DNA of 64,000 nucleotides from contig NZ_SNXU01000001.1 of the NCBI RefSeq assembly GCF_004362515.1, positions 5,208,001 to 5,272,000 of the forward strand, in the 5' to 3' direction. The position numbers and the translations under genes are program-made. The stretch is from Actinokineospora alba (GTDB taxonomy: Bacteria; Actinomycetota; Actinomycetes; Mycobacteriales; Pseudonocardiaceae). Shown piece by piece: positions 34,062-42,418 of this stretch. The stretch's first letter is position 1. Each line of letters starts with the position of its first letter. The notes beneath the pieces were generated by a model. That model saw only the letters and a list, made by a program, of their open reading frames with translations, did no database searches and had not been told where the DNA came from.

Positions 34062-34109
34062 GCGCCCGACGTTGGTTCTCCCTCGGTTCGTCAACGAAAA
34101 GAGGCACCA

Positions 34110-36425
34110 GTGAAATGGAAACGATCACATCCGGGGAAGGCGAAGAGTGCGGCGGCGTTCGGCGTCGTGCTGCTGGCGGCGTCCGGCGCCGTCGCGGCCG
34201 CTGACTCCGCCGCACCCGAGCCTGTCCCCACCACCCAAGCCACCATCACGATGGTCGCGGCGGGTGACATCTGCGGTTCCGCGTGCGACCAGACCGCCGC
34301 GCTCCTGTCCGCCATAGACCCCGACGCGATCATCACCGCGGGCGACAACACCTACGATTCCGGTTCCCTGTCGGAATACCGGTCCAAGTACGACCCGTAC
34401 TGGGGCAAGTTCAAGAGCATCACCCACCCGACGCCAGGCAACCACGAGTACTACACCGACGCCGCCCGCGGCTACTTCGACTACTACAACGGCGTGGGGG
34501 CCGCCAACGGGCCCGCGGGCGAACGCGGCAAGGGCTACTACAGCCGCAATATCGGCTCCTGGCACTACGTCGCACTCAACTCCTCGGTCGCCATGGGGGC
34601 GGGCTCGGCGCAGGAGAAGTGGCTGCGCGCCGACCTCGCCGCGAACACCCAGCCGTGCACCATCGCGTCCTGGCACCACCCGCGGTTCAGCAACGGCGAC
34701 CACGGCGACGACACGTCGGTGACCGCGCTGTACCAAGCGCTCTACGACCACAAGGCCGACCTGATCATCGGCGGCCACGACCACAACTACGAGCGCTTCG
34801 CCCCCGCCCGGCCCAACGGCACCCGCGACGACGTCAACGGGGTCCGGCAGATCGTCGTGGGCACCGGGGGCATCAGCCTGCGCGGGATGCCCGGCGGCTC
34901 GGACGGCCCGTCCGAGCGGCAGAACTCCAACACCCACGGCGTGCTCAAGCTCGACCTGAGCCCCACCGGGTACACCAGCACGTTCGTGCCGGTGGCGGGT
35001 CGGACGTTCACCGACACCGTGTCCGGCACCTGCAAGAAGGCCGACCAGCAGCCCGGGTTCGACGTGACCGTCAGCCCGACGTCGGTGTCGGTCGCGCCGG
35101 GCGGCACGGCGACCTCGACGGTGAAAGTGACCAGCCGCAACGGGTTCGCCGCCGCGACCACCCTGTCGGCGGCGAACCTGCCCGCGGGCGTGACCGGGAC
35201 CTTCTCCCCGGCGACGGTGACCCCGGCGGCCAACGGCTCGGCCACCTCGACCCTCACCCTCGCCGCCGCGACCGGCGCGCCCCCAGGCAACGCGACGGCG
35301 AAGGTCACCGGCACCTCGGCGGGCCTGACCGACACCGCCGATCTCGGCGTCACGGTCCCCGATCCCAACACGCCGGGTGGGTTCACCGACGACTTCGAGT
35401 CCGACAAGGGCTGGACGGTCAACCCGTCGGGCGGTGACAGCGCGACCACCGGCAAGTGGGAGCGCGGTGACCCGGACCAGACGGCGAATTCGGCCGGTGT
35501 CAAGCAGTTGGGCACCGCGGCGGGCGGCGTGAGCGCGCTGAGCACCGGCCGGGCCGCCGGTTCCGGCTATGGGGCCAACGACGTGGACGGCGGGTCGACC
35601 TCGATCCGGTCGCCCGCGTTCACGGTGCCCACGGGGACCTCACGTCTCGGGTTCTCCTACAACGTCGCCCACGACGTGAACTCCGGGCCGGACGACTACC
35701 TGCGGGTGCGGGTGGTGGACGGGTCCGCGGTGACCACGGTGTTCGAGAAGCTCGGCACACCAAGCGATGTGCTCGGCGCGTGGCGCACGGCGAGCGTGGA
35801 GCTGAGCGCCTACGCGGGGCGGGCGGTCAGTCTCCAGATCGAGGCGAAGGATGGTGGCGCGCCGACGTTGTTCGAAGCCCAGGTCGACAGCGTCGCGGTC
35901 ACCTCGACGGGCGGGTTCGCAGACGACTTCGAGTCGGACAAGGGCTGGACGGTCAACGCGGCGGCCACGGACACCGCCACCACCGGCAAGTGGGAGCGGG
36001 GCGACCCGGAGGCGACGGCGAAGCAGTTGGGCACCACGGTCGACGGCGCGAGCGCACTGAGCACCGGCAGGCTCGCCGGGGCGAGTCACGGCGCGAACGA
36101 CGTGGACGGTGGGTCGACCTCGATCCGGTCGCCCGCGATCACTGTGCCCTCGGGCGCGCCGAGGCTGACCTTCTCCTACAACGTGGCCCACGACCTGAAT
36201 TCCGGGCCGGACGACTACCTGCGGGTGCGGGTGGTGGACGGCTCCGCGGTGACCACCGTGTTCGAAAAGCTCGGCGCGCCAAGCGATGTGGCAGGTGCAT
36301 GGCAGGCGGCCACCATCGACCTGAGCGCCTACGCGGGCCGCACGATCGCGCTGCTGATCGAGGCCAGGGACGGCGGCGTGGCCACGCTGTTCGAAGCCCA
36401 GGTCGACGCCTTGCGGATCGGCTGA
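34110..36425 (+). CDS. Secreted metallophosphoesterase with two tandem beta-sandwich repeats
   Basis: 771 residues from a GTG, with AAAGAGG six bases upstream. A signal peptide (AAAFGVVLLAASGAVAAA) is followed by a calcineurin-like domain (~45-310) with AAGDICGS, AGDNTYDSG, GNHEYY, WHHPRFS and GGHDHNYERF, the complete set of metal-ligand motifs. Residues ~318-412 are an Ig-like serine-rich module (VTVSPTSVSVAPGGTATSTV). Then come two ~170-residue MAM/jelly-roll-like repeats (GWTV..., GKWERGDP, YGANDVDGGSTSIRSP, GPDDYLRVRVVDGSAVTTVFEKL). A purple-acid-phosphatase-like extracellular phosphoesterase is likely; substrate unknown. Confidence 0.9.
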   Translation: MKWKRSHPGKAKSAAAFGVVLLAASGAVAAADSAAPEPVPTTQATITMVAAGDICGSACDQTAALLSAIDPDAIITAGDNTYDSGSLSEYRSKYDPYWGKFKSITHPTPGNHEYYTDAARGYFDYYNGVGAANGPAGERGKGYYSRNIGSWHYVALNSSVAMGAGSAQEKWLRADLAANTQPCTIASWHHPRFSNGDHGDDTSVTALYQALYDHKADLIIGGHDHNYERFAPARPNGTRDDVNGVRQIVVGTGGISLRGMPGGSDGPSERQNSNTHGVLKLDLSPTGYTSTFVPVAGRTFTDTVSGTCKKADQQPGFDVTVSPTSVSVAPGGTATSTVKVTSRNGFAAATTLSAANLPAGVTGTFSPATVTPAANGSATSTLTLAAATGAPPGNATAKVTGTSAGLTDTADLGVTVPDPNTPGGFTDDFESDKGWTVNPSGGDSATTGKWERGDPDQTANSAGVKQLGTAAGGVSALSTGRAAGSGYGANDVDGGSTSIRSPAFTVPTGTSRLGFSYNVAHDVNSGPDDYLRVRVVDGSAVTTVFEKLGTPSDVLGAWRTASVELSAYAGRAVSLQIEAKDGGAPTLFEAQVDSVAVTSTGGFADDFESDKGWTVNAAATDTATTGKWERGDPEATAKQLGTTVDGASALSTGRLAGASHGANDVDGGSTSIRSPAITVPSGAPRLTFSYNVAHDLNSGPDDYLRVRVVDGSAVTTVFEKLGAPSDVAGAWQAATIDLSAYAGRTIALLIEARDGGVATLFEAQVDALRIG
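35378..36421 (+). repeat. Internal tandem duplication in the metallophosphoesterase gene
   Basis: Two ~520-bp units (about 35378-35907 and 35911-36421) encode near-identical domains. The unit-2 copy lacks a few codons in the GDPEATAKQ region. Long identical DNA runs, for example around GPDDYLRVRVVDGSAVTTVFEKL, suggest recent duplication or gene conversion. Confidence 0.85.
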
Positions 36426-36489
36426 CCACCGGGTCGGCCGGGCGGGGTGCGCGCCCGCCCGGCCGACCCTCGGGAAGGAGCGAACGACG

Positions 36490-37698
36490 ATGTACGTCTC
36501 CACCAGCAGACCCGAGGTCGTCGGCCGGGCGGGCGCCGTGCCCGCGACGGTGGTCGGGCTCGGCGTCGTCAGCCTGATCACCGACATCTCCGCCGAGATG
36601 GTGACCGCCGTGTTGCCGCTGTACCTCGTGTACGGCGTCGGTGTCGGGTTCCTCCACCTCGGTGTCGTCGAGGGGCTCTACGCCGGGTCCACCGCCCTGC
36701 TGCGGCTGCTCGGCGGCTACTGCGCGGACCGGCTCGGCCGCCCGAAAGCGGTCGCCGCGGTCGGCTACGGCCTCTCCGCCGTGACGAAACTCGGCCTGCC
36801 CGCGGCAGGCGGATCGATCGCGGGGATCGGGGCCGTGCTCGCGATCGACCGGGCGGGCAAAGGGATCCGCACCGGCCCGCGCGACGCGATGATCACCCTG
36901 GCGACACCCGCCGACCAACTGGGACGCGCGTTCGGCGTGCACCGGGCCATGGACACCGCGGGCGCGCTGCTCGGGCCGCTGGTCGCGGTCGCGCTGATTA
37001 CCGCGTTCACCGGGTTCGACACGGTGTTCGTGACGAGTTTCTGCCTCGGCGTGGTGGGCCTGTTGGTCCTGGTGTTCTTCGTCGACGCGCCCGCGACCGC
37101 CGCGCCCGCGAAGGAGAGCGTGTCGCCGCGCAAAGCGCTGGCCGCGCTCGCGGGCGTGGGTCCACGCCGGGTGTGTCTGGCGGCGGGACTGCTCGGCCTG
37201 GTGACGGTCGGCGACATGGTGCTCTACGTCGTCATCCAGCAGCGGGGTGAACTGCCGACCGCGGTGCTGCCGCTGCTGCCGCTGGGCACGGCGGTCACGT
37301 TCCTGCTCGCCGCGGCCCCGGTGGGCAGGCTCGCCGACCGGGTGGGCCGGTGGCGGGTGTTCCTCGCCGGGCACGGCCTCCTGCTCGCCGCGTACCTCCT
37401 GGTCGGGTTCAGCTCGGTGGGCTGGGCCACGGCCGCGGCGGCGCTCGCGCTGCACGGGCTGTTCTACGCGGGCACCGACGGGGTCCTGATGGCGCACGTC
37501 GGGCCGCTGATCCCGGCCGAACTGCGCTCGACCGGGCTGGCCGCCGTGCAGACCGTGCAGGCACTGGCCCGCGCGGGCGGCGCGGTCGCGGTCGGCGCGG
37601 CACTGCACTTCGGCACACCGCAAGCCGCCTTCGGGGTCCTCGCCGCGCTGCTCGGCGTGGCGATCGCCGCGGGCGTCCGGCTGGGGAGGACTCGATGA
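36490..37698 (+). CDS. MFS transporter
   Basis: 402 residues with about twelve membrane helices. The loop 2-3 signature reads GGYCADRLGRPKAVAAVG and the second-half equivalent VGRLADRVGRWRVFLAG. The loop AIDRAGKGIRTGPRDAMI resembles a subgroup of uncharacterised efflux-type MFS proteins. A strong GAAGGAG precedes the ATG. It is coupled by ATGA overlap to the TolB-like gene and lies 64 bp downstream of the phosphoesterase, so the three may form one operon. Substrate unknown. Confidence 0.88.
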   Translation: MYVSTSRPEVVGRAGAVPATVVGLGVVSLITDISAEMVTAVLPLYLVYGVGVGFLHLGVVEGLYAGSTALLRLLGGYCADRLGRPKAVAAVGYGLSAVTKLGLPAAGGSIAGIGAVLAIDRAGKGIRTGPRDAMITLATPADQLGRAFGVHRAMDTAGALLGPLVAVALITAFTGFDTVFVTSFCLGVVGLLVLVFFVDAPATAAPAKESVSPRKALAALAGVGPRRVCLAAGLLGLVTVGDMVLYVVIQQRGELPTAVLPLLPLGTAVTFLLAAAPVGRLADRVGRWRVFLAGHGLLLAAYLLVGFSSVGWATAAAALALHGLFYAGTDGVLMAHVGPLIPAELRSTGLAAVQTVQALARAGGAVAVGAALHFGTPQAAFGVLAALLGVAIAAGVRLGRTR

Positions 37699-38645
37699 TC
37701 GACCGACCGAAACTGATCGGCGCCGCGCTGATCGTCGCGACGCTCGTCGGGGGAGCGGCGTACCTCGGCTGGCGCGCGAGCACCATGGACACCACCGACA
37801 CCAGGGAGGGCGACCGGCTCGACCTCGCGCGGGCGGGTTCGCTCGTCTACATCGAGGACGGCACCGTTCGCCAGGTCGCCGGTGAGCGGCCCCTCGGCGT
37901 CGGGCCCGCCTGCCAGCGGGCACACACCGCGGGCGGCGTCCTGGCGTGCCTGCGTCCCGCGGCCATCCCCGGCGGGTTCGAGGTGGCGGTGTTCGACACC
38001 GACCTCGACGAGCAGAAGGTGATCCCGGTCTGGGGGACACCCAGCCGGACCCGGGTGTCGGCGTCGGGCCGGTGGGTGGCCTGGACGGTGTTCCGCTCCG
38101 GCGACTCCTACCTGGCCGACGGCGGCTTCTCCACCACCGCGGGCGCCTACGACCTGCGGACGGGGGAGCACCACGGGTCCTTGGAGGACTTCACCGCCAT
38201 TGTGGACGGAAACGTGTACGAGGCCGCGGACCGCAATTTCTGGGGCATCACCTTCGCCGCGGACGACCGGACCTTCTACGCCACGATGGCGTCCGGCGGC
38301 ACCACTCGGCTCATGCGCGGCGACCTGGAGACGCGGCGGATGGAAGCCGTGCGGGAGAACGTGGAGTGCCCGTCGCTGTCCGCGGACGGCCGCCGTATCG
38401 CCTACAAGTTCCGCACCGGGCAGACGTGGCGGCTGCACGTGCTCGACCTGGACACCGGAACCGACATCGCGCTCGCCGAGCCGGAACACGTCGACGACCA
38501 GCCCGCCTGGCTCGACGACACCACGATCGCCTACGTACGGCCCGCGGGCGGGCGTCCGACCCTGTTCGCGGTGCCCACCGACGGCACCGGCGGCCCACGC
38601 CCGCTGCGTCCGGGCAGCTCACCGGCGACCATCGGCGGACTGTGA
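37695..38645 (+). CDS. Membrane-anchored TolB-like beta-propeller protein
   Basis: 316 residues. One N-terminal signal-anchor helix (LIGAALIVATLVGGAAYLGW) is followed by extracytoplasmic WD/TolB-type blades: SGRWVAWTVFRSG, DDRTFYATMASGGTTRLMRGDLET, SADGRRIAYKFRTGQTWRLHVLDLDTGTDIAL, LDDTTIAYVRPAGGRPTLFAVPTDGTG. The start overlaps the MFS stop (ATGA), so the two are probably translated together. Function unknown; it may be a sensor or scaffold for the transporter. Confidence 0.85.
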   Translation: MIDRPKLIGAALIVATLVGGAAYLGWRASTMDTTDTREGDRLDLARAGSLVYIEDGTVRQVAGERPLGVGPACQRAHTAGGVLACLRPAAIPGGFEVAVFDTDLDEQKVIPVWGTPSRTRVSASGRWVAWTVFRSGDSYLADGGFSTTAGAYDLRTGEHHGSLEDFTAIVDGNVYEAADRNFWGITFAADDRTFYATMASGGTTRLMRGDLETRRMEAVRENVECPSLSADGRRIAYKFRTGQTWRLHVLDLDTGTDIALAEPEHVDDQPAWLDDTTIAYVRPAGGRPTLFAVPTDGTGGPRPLRPGSSPATIGGL

Positions 38646-38722
38646 GGAACCGCCACATCGCGGAACCTCCACGCGATATCTTCACGGCCGTCGATTCGAA
38701 CTTTCCGGAGGACTGACCACAC

Positions 38723-39184
38723 ATGCTCAAGAACACCGCCCTCGCCGCAGTCTTCGCAGGCGTGGCCGCACTCGGCCTGACCGCGTGCGGCGACACCGCT
38801 CCGGCCGGTCCCGCGCCACAGGCTCAGGACACGCAGGGGCAGGAAAAGCCGAAGGACAAGGAGGCGAAGGACGCGGAGACCAAGGCCAAGGACGCGCCCG
38901 AGCTGAAGAAGGACGTCAAGATCGTCACCTGCGAGGCGGGCGCCCACGGCGGTGTGAAGGCGACCCTGGAGGTCACCAACTCCCTGGACAAGCCCATGGA
39001 GTACATCGGGACGATCATCTTCGTCGACGGCTCCGGCGCGGAGATCGCCGATGGCCTGTTCAACACCGGCACCCTGCAGCCGGGGGCGAAGGCGACCGAG
39101 GAGATCCCCGGGGCCAACGTGTACACAAAGGTCAGGGGGGTCACCTGCAAGGTCGCCCAGGTCAAGGTCGACGAACCGGCATAG
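38723..39184 (+). CDS. Small FxLYD-like lipoprotein
   Basis: 153 residues with lipobox LGLTAC. A ~50-residue Lys/Glu/Asp-rich linker (QGQEKPKDKEAKDAETKAKD) leads to a small beta-sandwich (residues ~68-153, VTCEAGAHGGVKATLEVTNSLDKPMEYIGTIIFVDGSG) of FxLYD/DUF4352-like type with two Cys. GGAGG lies 12 bases upstream of the ATG. Likely surface-attached; no function can be given. Confidence 0.82.
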   Translation: MLKNTALAAVFAGVAALGLTACGDTAPAGPAPQAQDTQGQEKPKDKEAKDAETKAKDAPELKKDVKIVTCEAGAHGGVKATLEVTNSLDKPMEYIGTIIFVDGSGAEIADGLFNTGTLQPGAKATEEIPGANVYTKVRGVTCKVAQVKVDEPA

Positions 39185-39191
39185 CGCCGCG

Positions 39192-39359
39192 TCAGCCGGT
39201 CCGGCGTTCACCTGATCGGGGAATTTTTCGGTGCAGCACCCGGGTGATCCAGGCGGGAGCGGTGCGCTTGACCTCGTGCAGATGCAGCCTGCTGGTGCGG
39301 TCCCGCGTGCCGTTCACCCGGTAGTCGACCTCGGCGTTGAGTGCTTCGGTGGTCCACAT
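39192..39359 (-). CDS. Small conserved-looking basic protein (55 aa)
   Basis: It starts at the ATG at 39359 (MWTTEALNAEVDYRVNG), seven bases after GAGGAG; an in-frame ATG five codons upstream overlaps that SD. The sequence is helical, with many Arg and His. It resembles short actinobacterial proteins that begin M-W-T/I-x-E-x-L and have a HLxxV motif (recollection, not a search). Convergent with the lipoprotein gene. Function unknown. Confidence 0.6.
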   Translation of the reverse strand: MWTTEALNAEVDYRVNGTRDRTSRLHLHEVKRTAPAWITRVLHRKIPRSGERRTG

Positions 39360-39458
39360 TGCCTGTCTCCTCATCGCTGCGAACTCCAGTGAGGTGAACA
39401 GTGCCGCTGAGGCGGCCGACGCGGCATGGGGCGATCACGCAGTACTTGCCGTCGGGGC

Positions 39459-39502
39459 CCCTTACCCGGCGCGGCCCAGGGCCCCAGAGCGCCGGGTAAG
39501 GG
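39459..39502. repeat. Large inverted repeat, perfect 14-bp arms
   Basis: CCCTTACCCGGCGC (39459-39472) pairs perfectly with GCGCCGGGTAAGGG (39489-39502) around a 16-nt loop; two further pairs form past a one-base bulge. It lies in the ~400-bp divergent region between the 55-aa protein gene and the cold-shock gene. No U-run follows on either side, so it is not a typical terminator. Confidence 0.8.
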
Positions 39503-39642
39503 CCTCGACACCGGGGCCCACGCACGATGGGTTCGGGATTTTCACCAGATCGGTCGACCTGGTTTCGGCGGGCCGGCGCAGGCGCCGTGCGGGCTGACCG
39601 TGTAGCGTTCAGGACAGCTGTCATGGTTCCGAAGTGCAGGTT

Positions 39643-39677
39643 GCCCGTGAGCGCGAGCCACGGGCGTTTTGTTTTTT
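39643..39677 (+). terminator. Intrinsic terminator in the cold-shock gene leader
   Basis: A GCCCGTG stem (39643-39649), 9-nt loop and CACGGGC (39659-39665) are followed directly by GTTTTGTTTTTT. It is a canonical U-tract terminator on the plus strand, 82 bp before the cspA-like start. No gene upstream on this strand needs it, so it may end a short leader RNA (attenuator) or a small RNA. Confidence 0.75.
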
Positions 39678-39758
39678 CCGAGTCGCTGAGGGCCACGGCG
39701 ATCACCTCCGGTCCCGCATCGTGCGGGTGCCGATTTTCAACTCCCATTTGGAGGAAAC

Positions 39759-39962
39759 ATGGCCACCGGAACCGTTAAGTGGTTCAACGCGGAAAAGGGC
39801 TTCGGCTTCATCGAGCAGGATGGCGGCGGACCCGACGTCTTCGCCCACTACTCGAACATCGCCGCCCAGGGCTTCCGCGAGTTGCAGGAAGGCCAGAAGG
39901 TCACGTTCGAGATCACGCAGGGCCAGAAGGGCCCGCAGGCGGAGAACATCGTCCCCTCCTAG
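39759..39962 (+). CDS. cspA: Cold-shock domain protein
   Basis: A 67-residue single CSD protein, full length for CspA. RNP1 is KGFGFIEQD (residues 13-21) and RNP2 VFAHYSN (27-33); the N-terminus is MATGTVKWFNAEKGFGFI. It binds single-stranded RNA/DNA and acts as an RNA chaperone. GGAGG lies five bases upstream of the ATG. The long intergenic leader contains a U-tract terminator hairpin and, further up, a large inverted repeat, suggesting post-initiation control. Confidence 0.97.
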   Translation: MATGTVKWFNAEKGFGFIEQDGGGPDVFAHYSNIAAQGFRELQEGQKVTFEITQGQKGPQAENIVPS

Positions 39963-40025
39963 TCCTCGCGGCTGCCGCCAGACCATCGGCGGCGCACCAG
40001 CGCAGGTGAGAGCCCGGTCGGGCGC

Positions 40026-40856
40026 TCACCTGCGCTGAGCTGTCCCCGCCATCGCTGTCTCTGCCGCCACTGTCCCTCCCACCACTGTCCCTTCCACCAC
40101 GGACTCCAGGGCACGCAGGTATCCGAGTTGCCCGGCGCGGTTCGGGTGGTAGGAGTCGGTCAGCGGCGTGGTGACCGGATGCACCCAGGGGTCGTCCCCA
40201 CAGATCCCGTGCCCGGCGAACACCTCCCGAACGTCCACGAACGTCACCGCGCCCCCGGTCGCGGCGGCGGCCGCCGCGGTCACCTCGGCGAGTGAATCGG
40301 CCCCGTTGTTCACCGCGGCCCGCTTGGCCGGTGACAACCCGCCCGGACAGCCCCTCGGCTCGAACAACCGCGGATACCCCAGGACGACGACCCTCGCCTT
40401 CGGCGCGGCGGCCGAGATCGCCTGGAACACCTGCGCGAACCTACCCGGCAACTCGGACCGGATCAGCCCCTCCGCCCGCGCGACGGACTTCTCGCAGGCG
40501 TGGTCGGAACCCAGCGTGCACGTCGTCATCACCTTGGTGAAATCGGCGTCCATCCCGCCGACGGTGAGCGTCACCAGCTCGGTCGCGCCCGACAGCGACT
40601 TCAACTGTCGATCCAGGACGTGCCGCGTGGTCGCCCCCGAACACGCGGGAAACGCGAACGCCGCAGGTGAATGCGCGTCCTTCCAGAGGTTCGGGTGCGC
40701 GAACTCGCTGCGCCCACACCCGCTCTGGGCGCCTCCGCTGCCCACCCCAGCGGCATACGAGTCCCCGAGGGCGACGTACTCCGACACCACGTACTCCGAC
40801 ACCACCGGTGCGGGAACCACAGCCAGACTCAAGACCAACGCGGCGACGATGCTCAT
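40026..40856 (-). CDS. Secreted GDSL/SGNH lipase-esterase
   Basis: 276 residues from the ATG at 40856 (an earlier in-frame ATG would add an unsuited N-terminus before the signal peptide MSIVAALVLSLAVVPAPVVS). Block I is VALGDSYAAGVGSG with the nucleophile Ser, block III TVGGMDADF (the usual GGND with Met-Asp), and block V DSYHPNRAGQ with the catalytic Asp-His pair. Six Cys suggest three disulfides, as in Streptomyces SGNH lipases. A short in-frame duplication (VSEYVVSEYV) lies just after the signal peptide. Confidence 0.9.
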   Translation of the reverse strand: MSIVAALVLSLAVVPAPVVSEYVVSEYVALGDSYAAGVGSGGAQSGCGRSEFAHPNLWKDAHSPAAFAFPACSGATTRHVLDRQLKSLSGATELVTLTVGGMDADFTKVMTTCTLGSDHACEKSVARAEGLIRSELPGRFAQVFQAISAAAPKARVVVLGYPRLFEPRGCPGGLSPAKRAAVNNGADSLAEVTAAAAAATGGAVTFVDVREVFAGHGICGDDPWVHPVTTPLTDSYHPNRAGQLGYLRALESVVEGTVVGGTVAAETAMAGTAQRR

Positions 40857-40919
40857 GTCCGCAGTCGTAGCACTGTGGACGATCGTGCCGGGATTGGTTA
40901 ACCCGTTTGTGCAGTGCAC

Positions 40920-41432
40920 TCACCGAATCGAGGCAGGCAGCGCGATGCTCAGCCGGAGCAGCGCCCGCCCTTCGCGCGCCGCGAAGGTGTCTCCCCACGT
41001 GATGCCGCGACCGTAGGAGCGCACCGGCACGTCGGCGTCCCGGGCGATGCCGATCCTCAGTTTCCGGCCACCGCTGGTCAGGGCGTGACACGTCCACGCG
41101 GGGTCGGAGTCCGCGGTGGACGGACGCGCGTTCGGGTCGCGTTGGTAGCCGGCCCGCGCGGCCGCGGCGAGGACCGTCGCACCGAGGTCCGGTGCGTCGG
41201 CGACCACGAGATACCGGGTGAACCATGGGGTCCGGTTGTCGAACCCGATACCGGCGTCGCCGTGCCGGGCGAGGAACCTGGGCCGCAGCGGGCGCAGCTG
41301 CGCGACGACGGGCCGCATCGCGTGCCGTGCCGGGTTGCCGGGGATCGCCCGCAGCAGGCTGAGCGCGACCCAGAACAGGGCCAGCCCCGGCAGAAGCGCC
41401 AGCCTGACCCCGGTCTTCACCGCCTCGCGCAC
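40920..41432 (-). CDS. Uncharacterised protein with N-terminal membrane segment
   Basis: 170 residues. A basic N-terminus and one hydrophobic helix (VRLALLPGLALFWVALSLL, about 9-27) are followed by a soluble part. That part contains GIGFDNRTPWFTRYLVVADAP and RGITWGDTFAAREGRALLRLSIALP, which look like a folded alpha/beta domain. Not assigned to a family. The stop lies just upstream of the GDSL gene on the same strand. No SD stands out. Confidence 0.65.
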   Translation of the reverse strand: MREAVKTGVRLALLPGLALFWVALSLLRAIPGNPARHAMRPVVAQLRPLRPRFLARHGDAGIGFDNRTPWFTRYLVVADAPDLGATVLAAAARAGYQRDPNARPSTADSDPAWTCHALTSGGRKLRIGIARDADVPVRSYGRGITWGDTFAAREGRALLRLSIALPASIR

Positions 41433-41472
41433 GGCACCACCGTGCGTCCGGCCAGGTCCGCTGTCAAGACCA

Positions 41473-42408
41473 TCACCACGATGCGATGAGCGGTTCGTCG
41501 TGCTCGCTCCGCCGCCATTGCTCGGTGATCCGGCCGAGTTTGGCGGGGGCCGCCATGGCGCGCAGGGCCGCGATCTTGTCGCCGCGGATCTCCAGGATCA
41601 TCACGCCCAGGACGCGGCCGTCGAGCGTGGCGATCACCGCGGGGGAGCCGTTGACCAGGTCGGCATGGAAAGCGGGGGAGCCGCCCGCCAGCTTCCGTTT
41701 CGCGGGCGTCGGCTTGAAGCCCGCGCGCACCACGGCGGCGATGCGCTCCGGAACCGAGAAGCGCAGGAGCTTCTCCGCCAGCCCGGCGCCGTCGGTGACC
41801 GCGGTCGCGTCGGCGGTCAGCAACGCCAGCAACCGTTCGGTGCGGCCGGAGGAGGCGGCGTCGAGGAACGCCTCGACGATTCGGCGCGCGGAGGCGCGGT
41901 CGACCTCGCCGACATTCCGCGCCGCGGCGACATGGCGGCGGGCGCGGTGGGCGTGCTGCTGGCTCGCGGACTCGGAGATGTCGAGGATCTCGGCCACCTC
42001 GGCGTGGCTGTGCGAGAAGGCCTCGCGCAGGACGTAGACGGCCCGCTCGATCGGCGAGAGGCGCTCCATCAGCGTCAGCACGGCCAAAGTCACCGATTCA
42101 CGTTGCTCGACGGTCTCGGCGGGCCCCAGCATCGGGTCGCCGTCGAGGAGCGGTTCGGGCAGCCAGTCGCCGACCGCGCGTTCGTGGCGGGTCTTCGCCG
42201 AGCGGAGCCGGTCGAGGGACAGGTTGGTGACCACTTTGGTCAGCCACGCCTCGGGCACCTCGATGTGTGCCCGGTCAGCCGCCTGCCAGCGCAGGAACGC
42301 GTCCTGCACCGCGTCCTCGGCGTCGGCGGCCGAGCCGAGCAGGCGGTACGCGAGCGAGGCCAACCGGTCCCGGTTGGCCTCGAAACGCGCCACGGTGGCG
42401 GTGTCCAT
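41473..42408 (-). CDS. ECF41-type (SigJ-like) RNA polymerase sigma factor
   Basis: 311 residues. Sigma region 2 (FEANRDRLASLAYRLLGSAADAEDAVQDAFLRW) and region 4 (LSPIERAVYVLREAFSHSHAEVAEILDISESASQQHAHRARRHV) are joined by the linker motif WLPEPL. The C-terminus (~175-311) is a SnoaL/NTF2-like domain, as in ECF41 sigma factors, where it regulates activity without a membrane anti-sigma. It lies 10 bp downstream of an FAD oxidoreductase gene, the expected ECF41 partner type. An ECF41-like promoter precedes that gene, so autoregulation is likely. Confidence 0.92.
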   Translation of the reverse strand: MDTATVARFEANRDRLASLAYRLLGSAADAEDAVQDAFLRWQAADRAHIEVPEAWLTKVVTNLSLDRLRSAKTRHERAVGDWLPEPLLDGDPMLGPAETVEQRESVTLAVLTLMERLSPIERAVYVLREAFSHSHAEVAEILDISESASQQHAHRARRHVAAARNVGEVDRASARRIVEAFLDAASSGRTERLLALLTADATAVTDGAGLAEKLLRFSVPERIAAVVRAGFKPTPAKRKLAGGSPAFHADLVNGSPAVIATLDGRVLGVMILEIRGDKIAALRAMAAPAKLGRITEQWRRSEHDEPLIASW

Positions 42409-42418
42409 GGAGGCGACT

